A stretch of 10,652 nt of DNA from a bacterium (GTDB taxonomy: Bacteria; UBP14; UBA6098; B30-G16), in NCBI GenBank assembly GCA_030620455.1, contig JAUXEQ010000029.1, positions 1 to 10,652 of the forward strand. Direction: 5' to 3'. How positions within the stretch are numbered: the first letter of the stretch is position 1; the number at the start of each line of letters is the position of its first letter. The notes under the pieces were generated by a model. It made no database searches. It was not told the origin of the DNA and worked only from the letters and a program-made list of their open reading frames with translations. The translations under genes and the position numbers were made by a program. Shown here piece by piece: positions 1-6,605 of the stretch.

Positions 1-548
1 ACCTTCCAGATGGAGGAGCATTTATTTTTGCAGAAGTTGTTATCGAACTCCGAAACGAAATCCCAGGTATTCAGATTGAGATACTCACGCCGGACTTTAA
101 AGGCAATCATAAAGCCTTGGACAAAGTTCTCAAAACGAATCCGGATGTTTTTAATCACAATATTGAAACAGTTTCGAGACTTTATTCTAAAGTAAGACCA
201 CAGGCTGATTATTCATGTTCACTTGATGTGCTTAAATATGTTTCACTAAAATACGATTCAATAATTAAATCCGGTTTTATGGTTGGTCTTGGCGAGACTG
301 ATGAGGAGATTTTCGAACTAATGAGAGACCTCAAAGCTTCTGGTGTGCAAATCCTTACTATTGGTCAATATCTTCAACCGAGTGCTAATCATCTACCAGT
401 CGAAAGATATGTTACTCCGAACCAATTTAAGGAATATGAAAATTTCGGTGAGAAATATCTCCAATTTATAAAAGTGTTTGCAGGACCACTTGTAAGGAGC
501 TCTTTTATGGCTAAAGATATCTGGCAGAAAATTTCTATATCGAATTAA
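1..548 (+). CDS. lipA: Lipoyl synthase LipA, C-terminal part (5' end outside window)
   Basis: Lipoyl synthase is a radical-SAM enzyme that inserts two sulfurs into protein-bound octanoyl groups to make lipoyl cofactor. The reading frame is open from base 3, so the gene starts upstream; about 181 residues remain. Visible family blocks are IEILTPDFKG, FNHNIETV followed by RLYSKVRP, KSGFMVGLGETDEE, LTIGQYLQPS and the C-terminal GPLVRSSFMA. The last contains the conserved RSS element whose serine ligates the auxiliary cluster in characterised LipA. The radical-SAM and auxiliary cysteine motifs lie before the window. The C-terminus looks complete. The stop is followed at once by three more in-frame stops (546-557: TAA TAA TAG TAA). 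A 39-nt gap separates it from the yraN-like gene on the same strand, compatible with one transcript. Confidence 0.95.
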   Translation, partial: LPDGGAFIFAEVVIELRNEIPGIQIEILTPDFKGNHKALDKVLKTNPDVFNHNIETVSRLYSKVRPQADYSCSLDVLKYVSLKYDSIIKSGFMVGLGETDEEIFELMRDLKASGVQILTIGQYLQPSANHLPVERYVTPNQFKEYENFGEKYLQFIKVFAGPLVRSSFMAKDIWQKISISN

Positions 549-587
549 TAATAGTAATTAAAGGGCATCGACCAAAAATCAACTGTA

Positions 588-968
588 ATGAAAATGGATA
601 ATCGAATATCTTCACATAAGCAATCTCTTGGACATAAAGGTGAAATGATAGCTGCAGAATTCCTTGAGAAGAAAGGTTTTTCTATTATTATGCAAAATTT
701 CCGATTTAGAAGCGGGGAAATAGATATTATAGCAAAGGATAATGATACAATAGTTTTCGTGGAGGTCAAGTCTGTTATCTCAGGAGCTTTTGGGCATCCT
801 GCTGAATGGGTTGATGAAAAAAAACAGTCTCATCTGATTTCAGCTGCAAAGAAATACTTATTTGAGAATAATATTCATGATGTTCCTGTTCGTTTCGATG
901 TTATAACTGTGGATTTTAGAAATAAAAAAATAGACCATTTTGTTAATGCTTTTTATGAAACTTCATAA
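588..968 (+). CDS. YraN/UPF0102 family nuclease-fold protein
   Basis: This 126-residue protein has the usual length and pattern of the YraN/UPF0102 family, which has a PD-(D/E)XK nuclease-like fold and no well-settled role. Visible elements are LGHKGEMIAAEFLEKKG (14-30), GEIDIIA (43-49) and VFVEVKS (56-62). D46, E59 and K61 form the D...E-x-K active-site pattern. A later RFDVI (102-106) is also typical of the family. The start at 588 has no clear Shine-Dalgarno; an in-frame ATG two codons later (594) is an equal alternative. In many bacteria yraN sits beside rnhB, which is absent here. The putative nuclease residues are intact. Family assignment is firm; activity is inferred. Confidence 0.9.
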   Translation: MKMDNRISSHKQSLGHKGEMIAAEFLEKKGFSIIMQNFRFRSGEIDIIAKDNDTIVFVEVKSVISGAFGHPAEWVDEKKQSHLISAAKKYLFENNIHDVPVRFDVITVDFRNKKIDHFVNAFYETS

Positions 969-1084
969 AATGCCAATATCTTTGTGACTTACGATTATTA
1001 GTATGTGTAAGTGTAATATTTTGAAATTCAGATTTATCAGAACAAATCATATAGAAAAAACTTGCGTAAATATAATAAAATCCT

Positions 1085-1129
1085 TATTCTTGTGTCCGAT
1101 TTGAAAGAAAAAGTAAAAAGTAAAGGTGG
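1085..1129 (+). promoter_or_regulatory. Leader and ribosome binding site of the 30-codon ribosomal-type gene
   Basis: AAAGGTGG (1122-1129) differs from the consensus AAGGAGG by one base and lies 5 nt before the ATG at 1135. It is a good ribosome binding site and supports translation of the tiny gene. Upstream, TTGCGT (1062-1067) and TATTCT (1085-1090) are 17 bp apart and could be a sigma-70-like promoter. Each matches consensus only partly, so the promoter part is weak. Confidence 0.45.
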
Positions 1130-1134
1130 TTTTA

Positions 1135-1227
1135 ATGCCTTGTGGCAGGAAGAGAAAGCTTCGGAAAGTTAAGAGACATAAGTTCAAGAAGCGTAAGAAA
1201 AGAGATAGACATAAAAAGAAGAGGTAA
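1135..1227 (+). CDS. Tiny basic ribosomal-type protein, AURKAIP1/COX24 (mS38/bS22-like) domain
   Basis: This 30-residue protein is composed mostly of Lys, Arg and His, with only one acidic residue. It starts MPCGRKRKLRK and ends DRHKKKR. The stretch RKVKRHKFKKRKKRDR (10-25) matches the core of the mitochondrial small-subunit protein mS38 (AURKAIP1; yeast Cox24), pattern R-K-x-x-x-H-K-[YF]-[KR]-K-x-x-K-[KR]-x-R. Small proteins of this type are ribosome components, such as mycobacterial bS22, and similar MP-[SC]-G-[KR]-KRK peptides occur in Bacteroidota and related phyla. Binding to rRNA is therefore the likely role. A strong Shine-Dalgarno precedes it. It ends 6 nt before the next gene's GTG start, and its last codons carry that gene's Shine-Dalgarno. 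At 30 codons it falls below common gene-calling cutoffs. Confidence 0.8.
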   Translation: MPCGRKRKLRKVKRHKFKKRKKRDRHKKKR

Positions 1228-1233
1228 TCTGCA

Positions 1234-1743
1234 GTGAAACTGGCTGTGCTTTCTGACAGCCATGTTGGTCAGAGAATTCATAAATTTCCATCCACAGTCC
1301 TTAGGGAAATTAGTCATTTCGATGGCATAATTCACTGTGGTGATTATGTCGATTTAAATACTGTTAATATTCTCAAAGGTTTTGGGAACTTTCGTGGTGT
1401 TTACGGCAACATGGATGATGTTGAGGTTACCCATATTCTTCCCGAAACTCTAAAATTTGAGATTGAGGATGTTAGGATTGGTTTGTATCATGGATGGGGA
1501 TCGCCTATCGCTTTGAGTAAAAAAGTCCTTCGAAAACTTTCCGAAACCTATCCAAACTATAATTTCGATATTATATTCTTTGGGCATTCTCATAGACCAT
1601 CGGATGTTGTTATTGATAAAGTTAGGATGATAAATCCGGGTGCTATTTCAGGAAATATCTTTTCCAAGAAAGGAACATGGGGTATTATTGAGATTGAAAA
1701 TCGCAATATTAAGTGGAATCTTATAGAAATTAATCCTAGTTAA
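1234..1743 (+). CDS. YfcE/MJ0936-type metallophosphoesterase
   Basis: This 169-residue calcineurin-like metallophosphoesterase belongs to the small YfcE/MJ0936 group, usually about 160-185 residues, whose members hydrolyse phosphodiesters in the cytoplasm with two metals. The metal-binding series is complete: DSH (8-10), GDYVD (36-40), GNMD (58-61), HGW (86-88) and GHSH (117-120). NPGAIS (134-139) is the usual strand-loop near the C-terminus. The physiological substrate cannot be read from sequence. The start is GTG at 1234: AAGAGG (1219-1224), inside the end of the preceding 30-codon gene, lies 9 nt upstream, and translation at GTG gives the family N-terminus KLAVLSDSH. The two genes are 6 nt apart and probably coupled. 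Confidence 0.93.
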   Translation: MKLAVLSDSHVGQRIHKFPSTVLREISHFDGIIHCGDYVDLNTVNILKGFGNFRGVYGNMDDVEVTHILPETLKFEIEDVRIGLYHGWGSPIALSKKVLRKLSETYPNYNFDIIFFGHSHRPSDVVIDKVRMINPGAISGNIFSKKGTWGIIEIENRNIKWNLIEINPS

Positions 1744-1751
1744 AAAAATAA

Positions 1752-2291
1752 ATGGAAAATATTTTTTATAGAGTCCTTGCAATTTTGTTTGGAATTGTGA
1801 TTCTTTTTGCAGGGAGAAGACTTTTTTTTAAAGCAATTCCTCTGCTTGGGTTTTTATTAGGTGCGTTGTTGGGGCTTGTTATTGCAATTTCAACCGGTCC
1901 ATCGATTATTTTATCAATTCTTTATGTGGTTATCGGGGGAATTGTCGGTTCGTTTCTTTTTAGTATAGCAAGCTGGATTGCTCTGATTGTTCTTGGTGGA
2001 TTTGGTGGATGGTCTCTTGCTACACTTTTATTCAATTGGGTTCCGGATATTCCAATGAAAGTTCTAAGTGTTGTATTAGCTCTTATTGGTATAGCACTTG
2101 CGTTTTTTCTGAAAAACTTCATAGTTACTGTGGCAACATCACTTTTAGGGGCTGTTATGATGACATCGGGGATTTTGCTTATTCCGCCCTTGGAACTGTC
2201 TTTCCAACAACCAACCCGTGTGTATTTATACATCATAATTTTGACTGTTATAGGAGTTCTCGTTCAATCGTCAACAAAGGTTTCCAAATAA
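1752..2291 (+). CDS. Seven-helix integral membrane protein, DUF4203/TMEM198-like
   Basis: The 179-residue protein is almost entirely hydrophobic, with about seven predicted membrane segments at residues 5-20, 28-46, 51-70, 74-94, 103-119, 122-144 and 156-173. The positively charged GRRLFFK loop (21-27) after the first segment, followed by the glycine-rich LLGFLLGALLG (31-41), resembles the DUF4203/TMEM198-type repeat fold. That assignment rests on pattern memory and is moderate. There are no obvious catalytic residues, and I infer no function. It starts 8 nt after the phosphodiesterase stop without a clear Shine-Dalgarno, which suggests it is the last gene of the same transcript. It ends 43 bp from the convergent nuclease gene. 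Confidence 0.75.
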   Translation: MENIFYRVLAILFGIVILFAGRRLFFKAIPLLGFLLGALLGLVIAISTGPSIILSILYVVIGGIVGSFLFSIASWIALIVLGGFGGWSLATLLFNWVPDIPMKVLSVVLALIGIALAFFLKNFIVTVATSLLGAVMMTSGILLIPPLELSFQQPTRVYLYIIILTVIGVLVQSSTKVSK

Positions 2292-2319
2292 TTTTCCAAT
2301 TCATATATTTCTATTTCAG

Positions 2320-2354
2320 GATTAATATCACAAATTAATCGAATTGCTTCGATT
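2320..2354. terminator. Two overlapping hairpins between convergent genes, possible weak terminator
   Basis: GATTAAT (2320-2326) pairs perfectly with ATTAATC (2334-2340) across a 7-nt loop. AATCGAA (2337-2343) pairs perfectly with TTCGATT (2348-2354) across a TTGC tetraloop. They share 2337-2340, so only one can form at a time. They lie at the junction of two convergent genes, where a bidirectional terminator would be expected. The stems are AT-rich and only a loose T-rich stretch follows on the plus strand, so the role is a guess. The second stem lies within the 3' codons of the minus-strand nuclease gene. Confidence 0.3.
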
Positions 2355-5244
2355 TATCATATTTAGACTGTGAGCAATGTTTTTTGTAAATACAGCTTTT
2401 ACAATTTCTATCTTCCAAAGGATCGAACTTGCAGTCCCATATTGAGAATAGTATTCCGTCAATACTATTTTGTTTGTTTTGCGGATCAAAAGCTGACTCA
2501 TAATTAAACTTAAATTCTTTTTGACCAACCTTCTCATCTCTAATTAGGTTGTATATACAAGATAGATTATCGATTTCAAATCTTGCTCTCGATAGTATCT
2601 CACCATATGCGTTAAGCTGAAATTCATATACAGAATTCATATCGGAACTTTTATAGTCGATAATGCATAGATAAGGCAAATCATTTCTAACGGACAAATC
2701 CACTCTATCGATTCGACCTTTTATTAGAATTTGATGTCCATCGATTTCGCGCCTTTCTTGAATTGGCACTTCGAATCCTATGGGCAACCAAACATCATCT
2801 TTTGTAGTGTTAGTAATACTTTCAAGAACATCATTAAGTTGTTTATTAGTAAACATCGAGAGGAACCTTGCTTTATTAATCAGCAAAGAAGGCTCAGATT
2901 TCCAAACTAATTCAAAATTCTCGAAAATAGCCTTTTTTAATTCACCAATTAATTCATCGATTTCTTCATTATGTCCAAAGAATTGCTCTACAAAACAATT
3001 GAAAATCTCACGGTTATCAAGTTTAAATTTATTGATAAATTGATCCAACAAAGACGGTGTTAATTCTCTTGCGTGTAATCTGTTACGGTGAGATTGAATT
3101 CCTTTTCCAAAGGGTTCCTCATTGAAGATTTTCATGAATCGTTTACTTAAAAAGTCCTTTAACGCATCATGAATTGCAGTCCCTATTATTCTCCAGTTTG
3201 TTTCTAAAGTGATTTTTTCAGGTTCTGGTTTGCCTATACTCTTGCTTAGTAAAAACAATAATGGACATTCATAATATTTCTCAAGTTCTCCTATTCCCAA
3301 GCCTTTGGCAATAATATTTTCTTTAAGTTGATCTATTTGATATGGTGAGATTAGTTTAACGATGTTCTTGTCTGGTATTTGTGTGAGAGTCGAAGATACT
3401 TTTTTTCTTTCAAGATTTTCAAGTTCGTCCCAAATTTCTATTGCTTTCTTTTGTGCCATTTCAAGCGAAATGCCGCAGAACCGCATTATCTCGTCGATAG
3501 GATGACAAAGGGCAAGATCATTATCCTCTCCGCTTGTTTGAGGTATTGTAATAATAACTTTTTCAGCAAGACACATAGATTGAATAAGTGATATCCGATT
3601 TATTCCTTCTTTGTCGGAAATAAATGAGAAAATGTCCCGATAATCTGTGTCTATAATAGGATTTGGGTTGTGTCTTTGCGGATAATTACTTCTATTAAAA
3701 CCGATAATAAAAAGGATTTTAGCGTTCACACCCCTTGCTTCAAGCGGTGGCAGTATTCTTATTTTGCTTGAGATAGCCTTGAATTTCTTGCGTTTTAGAA
3801 GTGAAAGTTGAATTGCCAGGAATTCAAGACCGGTGAATTTTAATTTACCATAACCTTTTTCTAATTCTTTTGCGTTATTAATAATTCGTGACCATTGCTC
3901 TATTAGCTTATCCCTTAACTGCGATAGCGATTCTATGCCAATTTGGATTGACAAAATGTTGCTGATGTATTGCATTGTTGATTCAAGTTCATTAGTTGGA
4001 ATCAAGTTTTTAAGGAAACCAAATTTTCCAATCAGTTCGAGAATTTGTATCGCTTTTTCATCCTCCAGTTCTATTTCCTGCCAGCTCTTGATATCGATCA
4101 GTTTATTAAAAGCTGTATACTGTTCTATCCATTCACTTTCAAGTTCGGGATATGCTTTTTGTAGAATTGGGTGTTTGAATAATTGAATCAGTTCTTCTCG
4201 ACGCCAATCGCTTGCTACAGCTGTCATAAGCTTGCTGAAAAGATTTTCTAAATCTGCTGTATTATGGGTAGAAGCTTGATCAGGAAAGTCAAGTCCTATG
4301 AATCCTAACTCCAAGGCTAACAAGGATTTGTATGCATCTGTATCCGGAGTTATGATTAGCATATCTTGTGTATCAATTTTATCTTGAATTGCATAGTATT
4401 TAGCTAATCTGGCAACTATTCTAACTTCTCGTTGAGGATCTGGTAGAAGGAGAAATTGAATATTATCTTTTAAATTTTCATATTCACCGTTAAGCACTAA
4501 AGTAATAGCTTTTTGTGATTTCTTCCGGTTCTCGTTAACAGAAATACTAAACTCGTTTAACATTTTGTTAATCGGTTCTCGCCATCTAACAGGATAATCG
4601 AAGTATTCTATCGGAAAGCAAAGAGACACATTTTTAATTTTTCCAAGTTCCTTTATGAATTCTCGCTGGGGAACGTTGAATTCCATGAAGTTATGGAAAT
4701 TAATATTTTCTTTAAATTTTAGCGATTGTGGGTAACGCCCTTTTTTTACAGCTTTTAAGGCAAGATGGAAGAGATAATCATAGGTGGCAAGAGCGTTATT
4801 CCTTAATTCCTCTCGGAATTTTTTATACAAGGTTAATGCCTCTTTGGTTCTCGGACCGAGTTTGCTTGAACTTAATAAACGATCTATTTCGTAATGCTCC
4901 AATATTCCCGCTTGATCCGTAGTTTGGAAAAATTCCATGAGTTTTCTTGGAAAGGATGGCTTTTTTCGTAGATAGCCCAATTCTTTATAGAAATCGCTTT
5001 CTAAAAATATTCTGTGTGCAATTGCGAATGATTGAATATCGCTAATCTCTATTGGCCAAAATATTTCGGTTTTGAAAGTCTCGATTAATTCTCTAATAGT
5101 GATTATATGCCATCCTACCGATGCAATAGCACCATCGAGCCTTTGAAGAATTATTTGCTCATCTGATTTATAGGGTACGATAGTTATGCATTGCGGATTG
5201 ATTGTTTTAGGATCGAAGTTAAAGTGTGCTGTAATTCCGGGCAT
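2335..5244 (-). CDS. AddB/RecB-like PD-(D/E)XK nuclease with degenerate helicase region and Fe-S cysteines
   Basis: This 969-residue protein resembles AddB/AdnB-type subunits that process double-strand DNA ends. Residues 1-640 look like a superfamily-I helicase relic. There is LEARG (501-505), then LFIIGFNRSNYP, as at the end of helicase domain 2 in this family. However, no GxxGxGKT Walker A is visible; the N-terminus reads ITIVPYKSDEQIILQRL instead. Residues 655-969 are the nuclease: GTAIHDAL with H692, GRIDRVD with D846, DYKSS with D863 and K865, and FQLNAY with Q876. Cysteines C660 (ECPLLF), C948, C951 and C957 (CX2CX5C) match the four ligands of the 4Fe-4S staple in AddB nucleases. Start: AAGGA (5250-5254) lies 5 nt upstream. 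It begins 1 nt after the Nudix-TrmI stop, so translation is probably coupled. No AddA helicase partner is in the window. Confidence 0.85.
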   Translation of the reverse strand: MPGITAHFNFDPKTINPQCITIVPYKSDEQIILQRLDGAIASVGWHIITIRELIETFKTEIFWPIEISDIQSFAIAHRIFLESDFYKELGYLRKKPSFPRKLMEFFQTTDQAGILEHYEIDRLLSSSKLGPRTKEALTLYKKFREELRNNALATYDYLFHLALKAVKKGRYPQSLKFKENINFHNFMEFNVPQREFIKELGKIKNVSLCFPIEYFDYPVRWREPINKMLNEFSISVNENRKKSQKAITLVLNGEYENLKDNIQFLLLPDPQREVRIVARLAKYYAIQDKIDTQDMLIITPDTDAYKSLLALELGFIGLDFPDQASTHNTADLENLFSKLMTAVASDWRREELIQLFKHPILQKAYPELESEWIEQYTAFNKLIDIKSWQEIELEDEKAIQILELIGKFGFLKNLIPTNELESTMQYISNILSIQIGIESLSQLRDKLIEQWSRIINNAKELEKGYGKLKFTGLEFLAIQLSLLKRKKFKAISSKIRILPPLEARGVNAKILFIIGFNRSNYPQRHNPNPIIDTDYRDIFSFISDKEGINRISLIQSMCLAEKVIITIPQTSGEDNDLALCHPIDEIMRFCGISLEMAQKKAIEIWDELENLERKKVSSTLTQIPDKNIVKLISPYQIDQLKENIIAKGLGIGELEKYYECPLLFLLSKSIGKPEPEKITLETNWRIIGTAIHDALKDFLSKRFMKIFNEEPFGKGIQSHRNRLHARELTPSLLDQFINKFKLDNREIFNCFVEQFFGHNEEIDELIGELKKAIFENFELVWKSEPSLLINKARFLSMFTNKQLNDVLESITNTTKDDVWLPIGFEVPIQERREIDGHQILIKGRIDRVDLSVRNDLPYLCIIDYKSSDMNSVYEFQLNAYGEILSRARFEIDNLSCIYNLIRDEKVGQKEFKFNYESAFDPQNKQNSIDGILFSIWDCKFDPLEDRNCKSCIYKKHCSQSKYDKSKQFD

Positions 5245-5245
5245 A

Positions 5246-6556
5246 TCAATCCTTCAAAATTTTCCGTGCAAATATCATATAAGCTGTATGGGCGACCATA
5301 CGATCTTTAGGTCGCAGTCTTTGCGGTACCGTTTTATAGAATCGCAAAAGTAATTCACAAACTTGTATATCCGTGAATCCATTAAAATCTTTCAGAGATT
5401 GAAGCAATTGGGAAATTTGATTTGTTGTTGGGAGAACGAACGCAATAGGTGCGGATGCATTTAATGCTTCCCAAATGATTTCTATATGTTCCCAGGGTCC
5501 TTTTATGTCGATGAAACCAGCGTCGAATGGTCCATGAGTTATTCCATCTGATAGGTCTTTGAGATAAAAATCGACACTATTGGAAAGATTATTTTTTTCA
5601 ATATTCTTCATCGCTAATTTGTAGAAGCGTTCATCCGATTCGTAGGAGATAACCTTCCCGTTTGGTGAGACTGCATTAGCTAAAACAATCGTCATCGCTC
5701 CGGAACCGGAACCGCATTCGAAAACTCTATAGCCATTCCTAAGACCTAACCATAGAGCTATGTATGGTGAATCCTTTGGATAGATTATTTGCGTTTGTCT
5801 TTTAACACCTAACATTATGTTATCGTATAGAGTTGGTTTTAGGATCAAGAGTTTTTCACCAAGATGAGTTTTGATAATTCTTCCAAATTCGCTGCCCACA
5901 AGACTCATCAGGTCGATTGTTCCTCCTTTTGTGGAGAACTTTTTGCGCGATATAGGCACAAGATAACGCTTTGCAGGATCTTTCATGTCCATAATAAGAA
6001 GTGTACTCTTTTCATTAATCGTTAATTTCTTAGTTTCAACCCATTTCTCTTTATAACGCTCCAAAAACCATGTGTGACCTTCAAATGCAATAGGAGGAAG
6101 ATTATTAATATCGAAAAAACCAGCTTCCTCGGCATCGTCCCCAGGTTTCATTTTATCTGAGGTTATCTTCATTTGATATCCAGTTAAGAGCACCCAAAAA
6201 TACTGTGGGGAAAATTGCATATTTAGTCCCAAAGGAAGAATTACTTCTCCTTTAAGATTTGTTTCCTCACAAAGTTCCCGGATTGCGCACTGTTCTGGAG
6301 TTTCATCGATTTCCTGAAACCCACCAGGAAGACAATATTCCCCTTTTGCGGGTTCACATGCTCGTTTGACGAGTATTATCTTTTCTGCAAAACGCGGGTG
6401 AGGTACAATTAATGCGGTTGCAGGTATTGGATTGTTATATGAGATTGCACCGCAATTTGCATTTGTGCAAATATCTCTTTCTCGTCCTTCAATGTTCCGT
6501 TTCTCGAGTTTGCTACCACAATATTTACAGTAAGAAACATCCTTGTAAGTTTTCAA
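5246..6556 (-). CDS. Fusion: zinc-ribbon Nudix hydrolase + TrmI-type tRNA m1A58 methyltransferase
   Basis: One uninterrupted 436-residue frame carries two enzymes. Residues 10-36 form a zinc ribbon (C10, C13, C30, C35). Residues 45-170 are a Nudix domain with box G79-x5-E85-x7-R93-E94-L95-x-E97-E98-x-N100-L101, complete except for Asn at the usual second Gly. Residues 175-436 match TrmI, which methylates N1 of A58 in the tRNA T-loop: FSTKGGTIDL, LILKPTLYDNIML, KRQTQIIYPKD (253-262), SAM motif FECGSGSGAMT (279-289), FDAGFIDIKGPWEHIE (D350) and the C-terminal RPKDRMVAHTAYMIFARK. The start is TTG at 6556, backed by TGGAGA (6564-6569) 7 nt upstream, and it places the zinc ribbon in full. The Nudix substrate is unknown; the ribbon recalls Nudix_N_2/NudC-type proteins. 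It lies 49 nt after nadA and 1 nt before the nuclease gene. Confidence 0.92.
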   Translation of the reverse strand: MKTYKDVSYCKYCGSKLEKRNIEGRERDICTNANCGAISYNNPIPATALIVPHPRFAEKIILVKRACEPAKGEYCLPGGFQEIDETPEQCAIRELCEETNLKGEVILPLGLNMQFSPQYFWVLLTGYQMKITSDKMKPGDDAEEAGFFDINNLPPIAFEGHTWFLERYKEKWVETKKLTINEKSTLLIMDMKDPAKRYLVPISRKKFSTKGGTIDLMSLVGSEFGRIIKTHLGEKLLILKPTLYDNIMLGVKRQTQIIYPKDSPYIALWLGLRNGYRVFECGSGSGAMTIVLANAVSPNGKVISYESDERFYKLAMKNIEKNNLSNSVDFYLKDLSDGITHGPFDAGFIDIKGPWEHIEIIWEALNASAPIAFVLPTTNQISQLLQSLKDFNGFTDIQVCELLLRFYKTVPQRLRPKDRMVAHTAYMIFARKILKD

Positions 6557-6563
6557 CTATTTA

Positions 6564-6569
6564 TCTCCA
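6564..6569 (-). promoter_or_regulatory. Shine-Dalgarno deciding a TTG start
   Basis: Read on the minus strand the bases are TGGAGA, 7 nt before TTG at 6556. No in-frame ATG lies between this site and the zinc-ribbon cysteines. This is the main evidence that the Nudix-TrmI gene uses a TTG start codon. Confidence 0.75.
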
Positions 6570-6605
6570 GTTACATGTAATTAAAAATATAATAATCGAT
6601 TAATA

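Noticed and set aside
987..1012. ACTTAC/GTAAGT inverted repeat after the yraN-like gene
   Set aside because: Six pairs with a 14-nt loop, no GC-rich stem and no clear T-run; too weak to call a terminator.
1922..2236. 104-residue open frame on the minus strand inside the membrane-protein gene
   Set aside because: Composition is that of an antisense shadow of a hydrophobic gene; no ribosome binding site or family resemblance.
2009..2338. 109-residue plus-strand frame overlapping the membrane-protein gene
   Set aside because: Shifted-frame shadow rich in Cys, Ser and Tyr without recognisable motifs; the overlapping frame has a coherent seven-helix pattern.
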